Below the pieces are notes generated by a model that saw only the letters and a list, made by a program, of their open reading frames with translations, did not search any database and was not told where the DNA came from. A program made the position numbers and the translations under genes. From the IMG/VR virus record IMGVR_UViG_3300030393_000005, positions 798-46,836 of that record: DNA of 46,039 nucleotides; one strand, written 5' to 3'. The stretch is from a virus. Numbering within the stretch: position 1 is the stretch's first letter; each line of letters begins with the position of its first letter. This document shows positions 24,889-33,666 of this stretch, one piece after another.

Positions 24889-24916
24889 AAAAAAAAGACC
24901 GCTAATGTTAGCGGTC
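24889..24916 (-). terminator. Strong minus-strand intrinsic terminator
   Basis: GACCGCTAA (24897-24905) and TTAGCGGTC (24908-24916) form a perfect 9-bp stem. On the minus strand it is followed by eight Ts. It ends a transcript coming from the 24917-25431 region or from SSB read-through. Confidence 0.85.
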
Positions 24917-25431
24917 AAGTGGTGGAGCGTCTTTATTATATTTATGATGTGGCGCACCTGAACAAATTTAATTGCTCTATTTCGCCGCTAGCTTTTAACG
25001 CGTATTAATTGCTAGCTTTTTCATATCTCGCCATTTCAGGCGTGAGAGGTGCATTATTAGTAACCCCGACATTTGAGCATTTAAAAGAGGCTTTCGGGGT
25101 GTTGTTAACTGTATTTGTTATGCGTTTTACTGCAACCCTAAAAATGATGATCTTCTAGCGTGGACTTACATAAAACACATACAAATAAAGTTGGTCGAAT
25201 CGGCAACGTGACCAGCGCCATGAAAGGGAAAGATAACCCCTTGCCTGCGAATTTGTTATTGTCGCGCACTGTCAGAACGAAAGGAGTACATTCTCAGGTA
25301 TCTATAACCGCCATGCGCGTGACTAGCATTCGCTACAACTACTTAGAGTGACTGCTACGTGATAGAAAAAGCAATCCAACCCCGTACTGCTAAGTTTTAA
25401 GTATATTAATTCATTTATTTACTGTTGTAAA
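24917..25431. other. 515-bp stretch without a convincing gene
   Basis: It lies between the SSB terminator and the terminator at 24889-24916. It holds several short inverted repeats: CCCCGA/TCGGGG around 25063-25099, GCTAGC repeated near 24988 and 25011, and CGCC/GGCG near 25029. A minus-strand TATACT at 25400-25405 could be a -10 of a roughly 500-nt transcript. Plus-strand 25160-25351 can be read as 63 codons, but it lacks a ribosome site and protein-like composition and opposes all neighbours. A noncoding RNA or decayed insertion is possible. Confidence 0.4.
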
Positions 25432-25452
25432 GGGTTTATTTAAAATAAACCC
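25432..25452 (-). terminator. Palindromic terminator after SSB
   Basis: GGGTTTATTT (25432-25441), one base, AAATAAACCC (25443-25452): a perfect 10-bp stem 17 bases after the SSB stop, followed on the minus strand by TTTAC. The T tract is short, so read-through is likely. Confidence 0.65.
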
Positions 25453-25469
25453 GATTGATTTACCATGTA

Positions 25470-25934
25470 CTAGAACGGAATATCTTTGTCCCAGCCATCA
25501 TCTAAATCTGGTGCTTTAGCTTGTTGTTGCTGTGGCGCTTGCTGCTGCATTGGCTGCTGTTGCTGTGGCGCTTGATTATAACCGCCTTGCTGCTGGGGCG
25601 CTTGTTGATTAGCGTCAATATAGCCACAATTCTCAATTCGTGCATTTTCCATGCGCAACTTGATGTATTGACCGCAATCACTTCGATCTACCTTTAATTT
25701 TTCAGCCGTCAAGCTAACCCAATTACCTTCAATTAAAGATTTATCATAATAATCTTTTTGACCTTGAGACTTGGCAAAAATCATAGCGCTGTAATTTGTG
25801 TATGACTTTTCTTGCGTCTGATAATCCTTAATTACTTCCGACAACTCCAAAATGTACATTTTAGATTGACCATCTTGACCGCAGCCATCCTTGATATACG
25901 GTGCTTTTCTTAACTCGCCTGTTACTACGTGCAT
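25470..25934 (-). CDS. ssb: Single-stranded DNA-binding protein
   Basis: A 154-residue protein. Residues 1-105 fit an OB-fold (MHVVTGELRKAPYIKDGCGQ at the start, KLRMENARIENCGYI at its end). Residues of about 108-140 are a Gln/Pro-rich linker. The C-terminal tip DDGWDKDIPF is the acidic partner-binding peptide of bacterial SSBs (DDDIPF). It coats ssDNA in replication and recombination and recruits partners through the tip. It closes the recombination operon after a Sak4-like ATPase and a RecE-like nuclease, a known functional combination. Confidence 0.9.
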   Translation of the reverse strand: MHVVTGELRKAPYIKDGCGQDGQSKMYILELSEVIKDYQTQEKSYTNYSAMIFAKSQGQKDYYDKSLIEGNWVSLTAEKLKVDRSDCGQYIKLRMENARIENCGYIDANQQAPQQQGGYNQAPQQQQPMQQQAPQQQQAKAPDLDDGWDKDIPF

Positions 25935-25955
25935 AATATTATTTCCTATTTATCA

Positions 25956-26954
25956 TTAAAAGTTATTGCTTACATCTTCATTGGTCGGCGCTTGTTGCGC
26001 TGATTCTTGATGCTGCACTTTATCTTGTTTTGGTGCTGGTGTAAAGCCTTGTGTGGCTTCTTGTGGTTCTGGCTGGTAATCTTGCGCTGGTTCGTTTTGA
26101 TCATCTATAGCCTTCGCTGACTCCCAAAATACCGATTTAACCGACTTTAGCGCACCTTGCATATCAGCAGGCATTGATTGCCATGCCAATTTCAAAGCGT
26201 CACAACCATCATTAGAGGCCAATTGCATTTTGTTTCGCCAGCTTTCAACGGCCGTATTTACGTCGCCAGAATTAGCCCACGCTCTTATTCGTTGCCCAGT
26301 TTCGATGCCTAAGTAACCGTTCCCGTCACCAAAGACAGGTTTTAGATCGTCAGGTATTTTTAAATGCTGCTGAAAAGTCCCTTCGTTATACATCATGACG
26401 CTGGCCGTTAGCTCAAACATAAAATTCTTTTCACATAGCGGCTGAATGCCAAGGCTGACGGGCTTTGACGGGTTTTTGAAGTCCGTCTTTTCTGCCGCTC
26501 GAATGCAAACAATGACGTGCATGTCAGATTGCAACAATGTAGTCATGAATTTTTTATGCTCTGCCTTTGCTTTTTTCCAGTCAGCCATTTTTTTACCGCG
26601 CAACAATGGGGCTTCTGCAATTTCCATGCAGCCGCTTTCCCATTCATGACTCACGGAATCAATAACAAGAACCTTCACGCCTGCCGCTTGAAACTCTTTA
26701 ATAGCTGTTGCGTAACGATCAGGTGAGAACGGATAAAACAAGTCCCCTATCATAAATTGACCGTCTAACTTGTCAGCGTACAGACTGCCACGGCGATTTT
26801 CGGTATCCAAAAAACCAATCTCGCTCGCATTATCAACCATGCCACGCGCAATTAATAAGGCGGTCATTGTTTTACCGCTACCACTTTGCCCTGCCACACC
26901 TAGAACCAATTTAGATCCCGCGCGTGTTGCTTTTCTTATATTTAAAATACTCAT
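25956..26954 (-). CDS. RecA-fold ATPase, Sak4-like recombinase
   Basis: A 332-residue protein. Walker A is GQSGSGKT at residues 22-29, Walker B is LVIDS at 96-100, and a conserved segment VIVCIRAAEKTDF follows near residue 150. The core of about 230 residues is the RecA-like fold of phage Sak4 proteins. The C-terminal ~70 residues are Gln/Pro/Glu-rich and disordered. Sak4 proteins promote single-strand annealing together with SSB, which is the next gene, and an exonuclease, which is the gene before. Start ATG has AGGAA-like sites only weakly, but the N-terminus matches the family. Confidence 0.85.
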   Translation of the reverse strand: MSILNIRKATRAGSKLVLGVAGQSGSGKTMTALLIARGMVDNASEIGFLDTENRRGSLYADKLDGQFMIGDLFYPFSPDRYATAIKEFQAAGVKVLVIDSVSHEWESGCMEIAEAPLLRGKKMADWKKAKAEHKKFMTTLLQSDMHVIVCIRAAEKTDFKNPSKPVSLGIQPLCEKNFMFELTASVMMYNEGTFQQHLKIPDDLKPVFGDGNGYLGIETGQRIRAWANSGDVNTAVESWRNKMQLASNDGCDALKLAWQSMPADMQGALKSVKSVFWESAKAIDDQNEPAQDYQPEPQEATQGFTPAPKQDKVQHQESAQQAPTNEDVSNNF

Positions 26955-26959
26955 TTTTA

Positions 26960-27922
26960 TTACTCCATGTTATACATTTTTAAAGCCCGCTCAGGCGTAA
27001 ATAATTCAACACTACCGTCAAAGTACGCCGGAAAATTATCACCGTCTTTGCATTGCTGCCACTTAAACAATGCTTCTCTATATTGATCACGACCAATTTG
27101 CAATTGCTGATATGTCAGGTCGTATTTTTGCACCAGATAAGGCGCTGTTTTTTGCTGTGCTAATAATGACGCAGTGTGACCGCTACCAAGAGCAAAGTTA
27201 ACAATATCAAGAGTGAAAGCCATTTTAAACCAGTAACCAGCGTTATGAGCTTGCCGCCCAAATGCTTCTGGCTCAATTGATACCGTTGTTTTGTAATCTG
27301 GTATTTGCCTGTCGCTTGTTATGCAGTCAGGACGGCACTTAACCTTAAACCATTTTTCACCGATTTGAATCTCTGCAAAAATTGACAGCTCATTAACAGA
27401 ATCTTTAAACAACTCAACGTTGGAAGGGTAATTAAACATCGTCCCGCGCATATCCGTTATTTTATCGTAATCATCAGGTTTTACAATAGTTTTTCCGTCA
27501 TACTTGCACTCAATTTCTTGAATCGTTTGCGCCAAACTAAAAGGCATTAGGCTATCGTCGCAATCTAACAGCATAATAATTAAATCAGGATATTTTTTAG
27601 TTGAATACCCAGTGCGACCCATCTCTTTTAGTTTCGCCTTAATGTCTGCGTCTGATTTGATGTCAAAATCTTCTTTATCAATACCGCGAACAAATAATTT
27701 ATTAAACTCATCAGGCTCTAATATTGCAGCGTGCGAAGCCGTGCCAAAGTGCAAAGCGTCAGTTTCTTTATGTTCGCCAAATCGAACTTGTGCCGGGCAT
27801 GTTTCATGCACTGCCCACAATTCAGAACCGCTTGAATAATCTTTGAATTCTTCACCGTGATAATCGTCATTCGACAATTCATCAGCTTTATAAATTTGAA
27901 TGTTGCGTATGTTTTTAATCAT
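26960..27922 (-). CDS. RecE-like PD-(D/E)XK exonuclease (DUF3799)
   Basis: A 320-residue protein. HFGTASHAAILEPDEF (59-73) and the catalytic stretch VKCRPDCI...IPDYKTT (194-213; Asp199, Asp209, Lys211) are the signature of the RecE C-terminal / DUF3799 nuclease family. QAHNAGYW near 225 is the Q-x-x-x-Y motif. It would resect dsDNA 5' ends to make 3' ssDNA for annealing by the Sak4-like ATPase. Its ATG overlaps the stop of the 52-residue gene upstream. Confidence 0.88.
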   Translation of the reverse strand: MIKNIRNIQIYKADELSNDDYHGEEFKDYSSGSELWAVHETCPAQVRFGEHKETDALHFGTASHAAILEPDEFNKLFVRGIDKEDFDIKSDADIKAKLKEMGRTGYSTKKYPDLIIMLLDCDDSLMPFSLAQTIQEIECKYDGKTIVKPDDYDKITDMRGTMFNYPSNVELFKDSVNELSIFAEIQIGEKWFKVKCRPDCITSDRQIPDYKTTVSIEPEAFGRQAHNAGYWFKMAFTLDIVNFALGSGHTASLLAQQKTAPYLVQKYDLTYQQLQIGRDQYREALFKWQQCKDGDNFPAYFDGSVELFTPERALKMYNME

Positions 27923-28077
27923 TTTTCCTCCATAAATTTTCGATTAAAAATCATTTCCGCCTCGTTTGGCTCGTTGTTTTCAAGAAGCTTAAAAAAAGCA
28001 TCCTTTAATTCTTGCCACTCTTTGTCTGTCATCTCATTCTGCATCTCGTAAATGCGAAATATTTCATAAGCGTTCAT
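27919..28077 (-). CDS. Small helical protein at the head of the recombination operon
   Basis: A 52-residue protein, MNAYEIFRIYEMQNEMTDKE at the start, highly charged and helical, ending FNRKFMEEK. AGGGGAG lies seven bases upstream and the stop overlaps the exonuclease start by three bases. It is the first gene behind the class I promoter at 28108-28135. Function unknown; a partner or inhibitor of the nuclease is possible. Confidence 0.75.
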   Translation of the reverse strand: MNAYEIFRIYEMQNEMTDKEWQELKDAFFKLLENNEPNEAEMIFNRKFMEEK

Positions 28078-28102
28078 TTTTTTCTCCCCTTAATTAAATT
28101 CA

Positions 28103-28135
28103 CGCCCATCTTAACAAACGGGCGCATGGTGTCAA
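28103..28135 (-). promoter_or_regulatory. Class I promoter of the recombination operon
   Basis: Minus strand: TTGACA (28130-28135), 16-bp spacer, TAAGAT (28108-28113) with TGT before it. CGCCC (28120-28124) and GGGCG (28103-28107) pair around the -10, which lies in a 12-base loop. Confidence 0.7.
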
Positions 28136-28144
28136 CAACTAATT

Positions 28145-28564
28145 TCATTTATTTAAATAATCTTTTAACGCCTCTTTTGCAGCAAGCGCACCATAAGCAA
28201 CAACGGAAAATCCTCCAGCGGCCTCAACGCCTAATGTAAACTTCACTTGCTCCTTGCTGACGCTAGAATCACGCTTACGGCTCCTTTTTATCTCGATAGC
28301 ACCAACACCATTACAAAGTAAAATGCAGTCGCTAACGCCGCTTGTAAGCCCCATAGATTTCATTTTAGATCTATATTGCGGCTTTGCGTCACCCTCATTC
28401 ATCGGCGCAAACAATAATGATTCTAAAATAGGATATTCGTATCGCGCCCAATTAACAAAATCAATTTGCTCCAGGTATTCCTTTTTGCTTTTAACTTTAC
28501 TAGCATTCTGCTCATCATCCCAATAGCACATAACACCAGATTTATTTCGTTTTTTTATTATCAT
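28145..28564 (-). CDS. VRR-NUC domain nuclease
   Basis: A 139-residue protein. EQIDFVNWARYEYP (32-45), LTSGVSDCILL (73-83, catalytic Asp79) and GAIEIKRSRKRDS (88-100, Glu91 and Lys93) are the three motifs of stand-alone phage VRR-NUC enzymes. This PD-(D/E)XK nuclease group acts on branched or flapped DNA. It overlaps the helicase gene by four bases (ATGA) and completes the primase-helicase-nuclease operon. Confidence 0.85.
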   Translation of the reverse strand: MIIKKRNKSGVMCYWDDEQNASKVKSKKEYLEQIDFVNWARYEYPILESLLFAPMNEGDAKPQYRSKMKSMGLTSGVSDCILLCNGVGAIEIKRSRKRDSSVSKEQVKFTLGVEAAGGFSVVAYGALAAKEALKDYLNK

Positions 28565-30417
28565 GATTTTTTAGACCCTTTCATTTCTCGCCCGCTTGCG
28601 AACCTTAACCCGTGAACAACGCTATTACCTTTATCATTAATCCGATGAGTGATAAACGTTGGCGTATCAAGCATGGCTTTGTTCTTCACTGCGTTTATCG
28701 GTTTCATTCGCGCAAACGCCATAGCCATTTTGTAATCATTAATATGACGTTGGCACAAATTAGCCATGTAAGCTCTTTTACCGTTTTGCGTATTGATAGA
28801 CCAGTATTTAACGTTCGCAACCTCTTGATTACCAGCGTCGTCAAAGCTATCTAAAAAATACTTTACAGCTATTCCATCTTGCTCTTTACCAATAACTTCT
28901 AACTGCATTGATTTGACAGGTATCCAATCATCAACGCTGTAGTGCTTGCGCTCCAGTTTTGCATTGGGATCGATTAACGTATTACCGCAGCTTCGACACT
29001 CTTTTGATGTTATATCGTTTTTCTCGCCGCAGCCTTTACTTATTGTTTTGCCACCGCGCACAAATGACTCGCACAATCGAAACTTTAACCAGTGACCGCA
29101 ATCACAGCGCCTAGTGTGCTCACCAACCATATCACCGCATTCAGGGCATTCAATAAGATTTTGCTCGAATTTATCTTTAGCTTTTGCCGCCTCAGCTAAC
29201 ACTGGATTGTTGTATCTCTCCCATAGCGCCGACGTAGTGCCAGAATAATCAAGCACCAACGCATCATTTTTAATTACACCAGCCTCTAATTGTTCTTTTT
29301 TTAATAGCCTGATCGGCCTACCAAGAATCTGAGTAAACAGCGTTAACGAATGAATACGGCGCAGTAAAACAACGGTGTCGCATAATGGGGAGTTAAAACC
29401 GGTACTGTAACAGCCTATTTGTATTAAAAACTTTATTTCACCGCTTTTGAATGCGTCGGTAACTTCTTTGCGTTTTTTAAACTTAGTATTTGTCACAACG
29501 CCATCTTTTGAGGTGACAATAGCCCACGAATTATGCGGCAACACCTCCGATATTTCTTTGCAGTGAGACAGTCCCGCGCAAGTGATTAAAACGCCGTTTC
29601 TGTCTTTTGTTAGCTCGACAACTTCGCGCCCAATTTTATGAGTCAATGATAAGTCCATTAGTTTGTGCATTTTACCTAGCTGTGCATCACTAAAGTCACT
29701 TGTTGAATGCTCATCTTCTGACACCCCAAAATCATCACCCAAATCATACTCATTATCAGTAAACCCAAAGGTATGACGATGAGTATAATTATTATCCGCT
29801 AAATACTCAGCGTCAACTTTCGGTAATATTTGCGTTTGCCAAAAATCACCAATGATAGTCGCTCCCTCGCGGTATGGTGTACCTGACAAGCCAATAACAA
29901 CTAACGCAGGGTTAATAGCCTTTAAATGATTTATTATTTTAATAAACTGGCTATCTTCATTGTTAAAATTAAGCGTGTGACACTCATCAATCAAAACAAC
30001 ACTAAACTTTATATCGCTAAAATCCTCATCAAGCCTATTTACTATCGTGCCGCTAGTGCCAACAACAGTTCCTCCCTTACCCTCGCGCGTTGCAAAGTAA
30101 GTGGATTTCGTGCCTAGATAGTTACTAAATCCACTAGCGCTAGCGTCCATATTCCAGCACTCGTCCAGATTTTGGCCAGCTAACTCGCCAATGTTAGTCA
30201 TGATTAAACATTTATGTTTTACGCTCTCGCAATAGTTAGCAATAGCCGCCATGATAATGGTTTTACCACTGCTAACAGCGGCCTCAATAACTGCGTGCTT
30301 TACTTCGCCACCTTTTCTGTGTTCTGCCATTTGTTCGCGAATGTGCGACAGCGTGCTTTGAATCACTTTCCACTGTATTTCGTAAGGTGTAATTTTTCCT
30401 AGCGTTGGGATTTTCAT
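28561..30417 (-). CDS. SF2 DNA helicase with C-terminal zinc ribbons
   Basis: A 618-residue protein. Motif I is AAVSSGKT (46-53), motif II is DECH (144-147), motif III SGTPYR is near 178, and motif VI QILGRPIR is near 362. Residues of about 425-485 hold paired cysteines, CPECG...CDCG and a later CRSCG, as zinc ribbons. The core is that of phage UvsW/RecQ-neighbour SF2 helicases of the DEAD/ResIII type. It probably remodels forks or recombination intermediates. It overlaps primase by four bases upstream and the VRR-NUC gene downstream. Confidence 0.85.
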   Translation of the reverse strand: MKIPTLGKITPYEIQWKVIQSTLSHIREQMAEHRKGGEVKHAVIEAAVSSGKTIIMAAIANYCESVKHKCLIMTNIGELAGQNLDECWNMDASASGFSNYLGTKSTYFATREGKGGTVVGTSGTIVNRLDEDFSDIKFSVVLIDECHTLNFNNEDSQFIKIINHLKAINPALVVIGLSGTPYREGATIIGDFWQTQILPKVDAEYLADNNYTHRHTFGFTDNEYDLGDDFGVSEDEHSTSDFSDAQLGKMHKLMDLSLTHKIGREVVELTKDRNGVLITCAGLSHCKEISEVLPHNSWAIVTSKDGVVTNTKFKKRKEVTDAFKSGEIKFLIQIGCYSTGFNSPLCDTVVLLRRIHSLTLFTQILGRPIRLLKKEQLEAGVIKNDALVLDYSGTTSALWERYNNPVLAEAAKAKDKFEQNLIECPECGDMVGEHTRRCDCGHWLKFRLCESFVRGGKTISKGCGEKNDITSKECRSCGNTLIDPNAKLERKHYSVDDWIPVKSMQLEVIGKEQDGIAVKYFLDSFDDAGNQEVANVKYWSINTQNGKRAYMANLCQRHINDYKMAMAFARMKPINAVKNKAMLDTPTFITHRINDKGNSVVHGLRFASGREMKGSKKS

Positions 30418-31256
30418 TTGACAATCCTCGCATCATAACCAGTGCAAAAAGCGGCCATATTCTTGACATCTACAACTTTGCCTTGCGGCGTCATGTAAAG
30501 TTCAAATCCGCATTTTTCAGCCTGTATTACCGTTTCAGCCTCGTGACACACTGGCATGAATTTTGCCATACCCTTAATCTCGCGGTGTATAAAATGCAAA
30601 TTAAGCGGCTCAAAAAAGCAGATTGTATTAAATCCTTTTGTCGCGTTGAGTTTTTTAGCTTGATAATAATCGGCGGTTAAAATAACTTTATCTTTAATCT
30701 CTCCAAAGATGACACACGAACCAAATATTAATTTTTTACCAAATGGCTTTAACTGATTGCCAGCGCCAGCACTTAACGAGCAACTTACCTGGTTGCCGTG
30801 AACATCAGTAACCGCGATAACCTCAGCACCTTTAACTAACTTTATTCCTAGCGCCTCATCAATAGGAACTGATTCATAAAATTTTATTGCATCTTCATTT
30901 TTTTCTAAATTCATCGGTAAATTAACCCTCTTTTTTACATTAACTATTTTTGGATCTGCATCATATCTAATATTTGATTCGATTGATTCGACCGCTTCAA
31001 CAAACGAAACGCTACCAATCTCCATTATGAAATTGATAACGCTACCTTTAGCGCCACAATTAAAGCAGTGATAAATGTTATTCTTAGGATCAACGCTAAA
31101 AGACGTACTCTTAGCGCCGCCACCATGAAACGGACAGCCACCCCTATATTGACCGCTCATTCTTCGCAACTTGACGCCGTAACTTTCAACTATCGAAACA
31201 ATATCAGCGCCTTGGCTTATGCGGTCTATTTCGTGCTGTGGGATTAGGTTACTCAT
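30414..31256 (-). CDS. CHC2 zinc-finger DNA primase
   Basis: A 280-residue protein. Cys41, His44, Cys64 and Cys67 (CPFH and HCFNCG) form a CHC2 zinc finger in DnaG-type context: DIVSIVESYGVKLRRM before it and FSVDPKNNIYHCF in it. The C-terminal part with YQAKKLNATKGFNTICFFEP resembles a divergent Toprim-like domain; I do not see the classic acidic triad. It is shorter than DnaG and lacks a helicase domain; DUF3987 and SF2 proteins nearby may supply it. It probably makes primers for lagging-strand synthesis. Confidence 0.82.
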   Translation of the reverse strand: MSNLIPQHEIDRISQGADIVSIVESYGVKLRRMSGQYRGGCPFHGGGAKSTSFSVDPKNNIYHCFNCGAKGSVINFIMEIGSVSFVEAVESIESNIRYDADPKIVNVKKRVNLPMNLEKNEDAIKFYESVPIDEALGIKLVKGAEVIAVTDVHGNQVSCSLSAGAGNQLKPFGKKLIFGSCVIFGEIKDKVILTADYYQAKKLNATKGFNTICFFEPLNLHFIHREIKGMAKFMPVCHEAETVIQAEKCGFELYMTPQGKVVDVKNMAAFCTGYDARIVK

Positions 31257-31390
31257 TATGGGATTTTACCTATCGGTGTGCATTGACACTTCTTGCACCA
31301 CCTGCAATGATAAGGCTGATTTGGCACAAACGATTCAGCGTCCTTATAACTAGAGCACCTGTAACAATAAAAAGATAACTTTCTTGTCAT
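31256..31390 (-). CDS. Zinc-ribbon micropeptide preceding primase
   Basis: A 44-residue protein with six Cys and one adjacent His in 30 residues: Cys9, Cys12, His28, Cys29, Cys32, Cys35, Cys37. The C-x-x-C plus C-x-x-C arrangement fits a zinc ribbon. AGGAG is spaced 7 bases from the ATG at 31390. Its stop overlaps the primase start. It is the first gene behind the class I promoter at 31419-31446. Possible roles are a primase accessory or a transcription modifier; neither can be shown. Confidence 0.75.
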   Translation of the reverse strand: MTRKLSFYCYRCSSYKDAESFVPNQPYHCRWCKKCQCTPIGKIP

Positions 31391-31410
31391 TCTCATTCTC
31401 CTAATTAATT

Positions 31411-31446
31411 CAACACCGATATTACAGCAATCGGTGTTGGTGTCAA
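31411..31446 (-). promoter_or_regulatory. Class I promoter in a 10-bp inverted repeat
   Basis: Minus strand: AAATTAACCGTTGACA with the hexamer at 31441-31446, 16-bp spacer, TAATAT (31419-31424). CAACACCGAT (31430-31439) and ATCGGTGTTG (31411-31420) form a perfect 10-bp stem with the -10 at the loop and right arm. Confidence 0.7.
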
Positions 31447-31910
31447 CGGTTAATTTGCTTTGATTGCTCCATATTTTTCAATAATTTGTTTTTAAAGTTA
31501 ATAAGCTCGCTAGTTGTTGTTTTTGTGTCGCGATAATTAGGCGCGTACATCTCCATGACATCAGTTATATTTTTTGGCATTATGGATTTTATTTTCTCCA
31601 TATCCGCCGTGATAAAGCCTCGCCATTCACCACGAACCGACGGGCATTTCATTTCAGCTAATAAGCTTGCATAGTGATTTGATAGTAAAAACTCCTTCGC
31701 CGACTCCGCGCTATCAAAACCGTAAACCTCTCGGTTCGACCCACTGAAAAACGCTTTCACAACATATCCGCGATCATCAAAGTGAATTCCATAATCATTG
31801 TTAGCCCTGATTCTTATCTCTTGCTTAACCTGCATTTCAAGACTTGGCGGCATACTTATCGTTGCAATCTCTATCCAATCCTCATTTGTTAAATCGCTAA
31901 ATATAACCAT
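31443..31910 (-). CDS. Protein of unknown function after DUF3987
   Basis: A 155-residue alpha/beta protein starting directly after the DUF3987 gene stop. It contains FSDLTNEDWIEIATISMPPS at the N-terminus and a Lys-rich helical C-terminus. The stop overlaps the -35 of the next class I promoter. I do not recognise a family; operon membership suggests DNA replication. Confidence 0.7.
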   Translation of the reverse strand: MVIFSDLTNEDWIEIATISMPPSLEMQVKQEIRIRANNDYGIHFDDRGYVVKAFFSGSNREVYGFDSAESAKEFLLSNHYASLLAEMKCPSVRGEWRGFITADMEKIKSIMPKNITDVMEMYAPNYRDTKTTTSELINFKNKLLKNMEQSKQINR

Positions 31911-33455
31911 TTACCCGCCTTTTAATTTTGGGTTGATGTAAATTCGCTTGCCGATAGCAGCGCAATAGCCAGCCTGCTCAAGCTTTGGGATTACCTTTTC
32001 GCGAATATGCCTTGACAGGCTTGGCTGATCACCAAAAACAGATCCGCGCTTAAACTTACTGTTCATTTCGCTACACACGAAGTCCTTTTTGCCTTTTTGC
32101 GCCATCTTTGTGATTTCTTCAACGACAGCCTGGCACTCAGCCACTTCGCCAATGTAACCACTTGTTACTGCCGTTTTCTCATAAGCTACTAGCATTTGCT
32201 TACAAATATCAATAGCTTTAACAACGCAATCAGTATCAACAACCGTACAGCCGCCGCTGGCACTCCAATTCTTTGCGGCGTGCAAGACACAAGCAACCTT
32301 ACATATCCGCTTATCTGCTTTACCAACAACGCCCTGCATCATTGGGTTTCCGTACTTCTGCCCCTGCGCTAAAAACGGTTCGTAATACTCAAGCAGATCA
32401 TCAATTAGATCAATTGATTCATCATTAAACGTAAATACAATGTCGTCAGAATTAACCAGCTTTGTAGCTAGGTTTGCGTACTCAGCGTGAAGAGTTTTGT
32501 CTATTGGCTTTCTACTTCTTTTCCGTCTGTTTCTGCCGCCAAATGCCCAAGGCTCTTTTAGCAAGAAAAAGCGCTCCGCAACACCGTTTCCGTTTGCCGC
32601 CGCATCTAATATTGATTTAACCGTGTTCCCCTGGGCCAACACAGCGACACAACCCCTGACATGACCCTTTATATCGCCTGTGCTTTTTCTTGATATAGAA
32701 CAGAATCCGTTATCCCAACCGTGAAGAATGCCCTCTGTATTTACTACGCCGCCATTGCCGTAAAGATTACCAAGAACCGACTCGATAGCGCTGCCTTCGT
32801 CTGACATTACGTTGAACATTCCGCCACGGGCAAGAGCGCCTTGGACAAGCGCCTCCGGTGTGGCATCTGAAACGCAGTAGTTATATATTGGCGTCTGCTC
32901 CAGCTTTCTTTCAAGATCGACTATATCGCGCATAATCTCTGGGATTGCTTTTTCATGCTCTGATTTTAACGCTTCTTTTTTTGTCTTTATGTCGCGAGAT
33001 ATAATGTCGCGCTTAATTTGCTGGTTATCGTTGTAATGGCTAAACGCCACACGTATAGGTTTTGAAAACGCATTATGAACGCCGGACTTACCTGTTGATG
33101 GCGGCTGACCTGTAACGCTGTATATAGACACCACTTCCTCGTCGTTGTATTCGTACCTAAAACCTTTCACCATAGCGCTAGCTATTACCGCCATACCATG
33201 TATATACACTGTATTTATAGGGAACTGGATGCGCTCTGATATCTCGCGTGACATTCGCGACAAAATATCATTATCATTATCATTAACTAGGTTAACATCG
33301 TCATAGTCGCTATCTTCAAGCTCTTTCGGTGAGTAATCAGGCCATATTACGGCGGGTACTATTTGCTTTGCCTTTAATCTGGCTTTTACTACGCCTATTT
33401 GCCCTTCAACCTCGGTAACGCCTAAAGCGCCAAGCTCATTCATTATCTCATTCAC
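31911..33455 (-). CDS. DUF3987-family replicative ATPase
   Basis: A 514-residue protein. TGQPPSTGKSGVHNAF (115-130) is the DUF3987 P-loop. YNYCVSDATPEALVQGALAR, MSDEGSAIESVLGNLYG and CVAVLAQGNTVKSILD are family motifs for Walker B and sensor regions. These proteins are related to the helicase parts of primase-helicases and lie next to primase in many phages and islands. The C-terminal 70 residues look like a winged helix. It starts by a one-base overlap with the 61-residue gene upstream. Confidence 0.85.
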   Translation of the reverse strand: MNEIMNELGALGVTEVEGQIGVVKARLKAKQIVPAVIWPDYSPKELEDSDYDDVNLVNDNDNDILSRMSREISERIQFPINTVYIHGMAVIASAMVKGFRYEYNDEEVVSIYSVTGQPPSTGKSGVHNAFSKPIRVAFSHYNDNQQIKRDIISRDIKTKKEALKSEHEKAIPEIMRDIVDLERKLEQTPIYNYCVSDATPEALVQGALARGGMFNVMSDEGSAIESVLGNLYGNGGVVNTEGILHGWDNGFCSISRKSTGDIKGHVRGCVAVLAQGNTVKSILDAAANGNGVAERFFLLKEPWAFGGRNRRKRSRKPIDKTLHAEYANLATKLVNSDDIVFTFNDESIDLIDDLLEYYEPFLAQGQKYGNPMMQGVVGKADKRICKVACVLHAAKNWSASGGCTVVDTDCVVKAIDICKQMLVAYEKTAVTSGYIGEVAECQAVVEEITKMAQKGKKDFVCSEMNSKFKRGSVFGDQPSLSRHIREKVIPKLEQAGYCAAIGKRIYINPKLKGG

Positions 33456-33640
33456 TATTTTACCCTCTTAACTAAAAACTCGCCGTCAATGCCGATCAAA
33501 GTCTTAAATACCATGTCGCCTTTACATCTATCTATAGTTACACGAATAACGCCCTTTGATTTTCCATGATCTTCAATAACCAGAGTGTCACCTACTGACA
33601 TTTTGCTAATTATTGATTGTATATATTGTCTGTAATTCAT
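33455..33640 (-). CDS. Small beta-rich protein, first gene of the leftward block
   Basis: A 61-residue protein: an N-terminal helix (MNYRQYIQSIISKMSVGDTL) followed by basic beta strands. Its stop overlaps the DUF3987 start (TAATG-type). AAGGGG precedes the ATG by seven bases. It is the first leftward gene after the repeat-rich region, so a DNA-binding or regulatory job is plausible; no family recognised. Confidence 0.7.
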   Translation of the reverse strand: MNYRQYIQSIISKMSVGDTLVIEDHGKSKGVIRVTIDRCKGDMVFKTLIGIDGEFLVKRVK

Positions 33641-33666
33641 TTTAACCCCTTATTTGAGAAAGCAAG

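Noticed and set aside
24917-24960. tRNA/tmRNA-like 3' end on the minus strand (ACGCTCCACCA)
   Set aside because: No T-loop sequence or matching 5' acceptor arm can be found upstream.
25160-25351. 63-codon plus-strand frame
   Set aside because: No ribosome site or promoter, opposite to all neighbours over 10 kb, and no protein-like pattern; kept only as part of the unassigned stretch.
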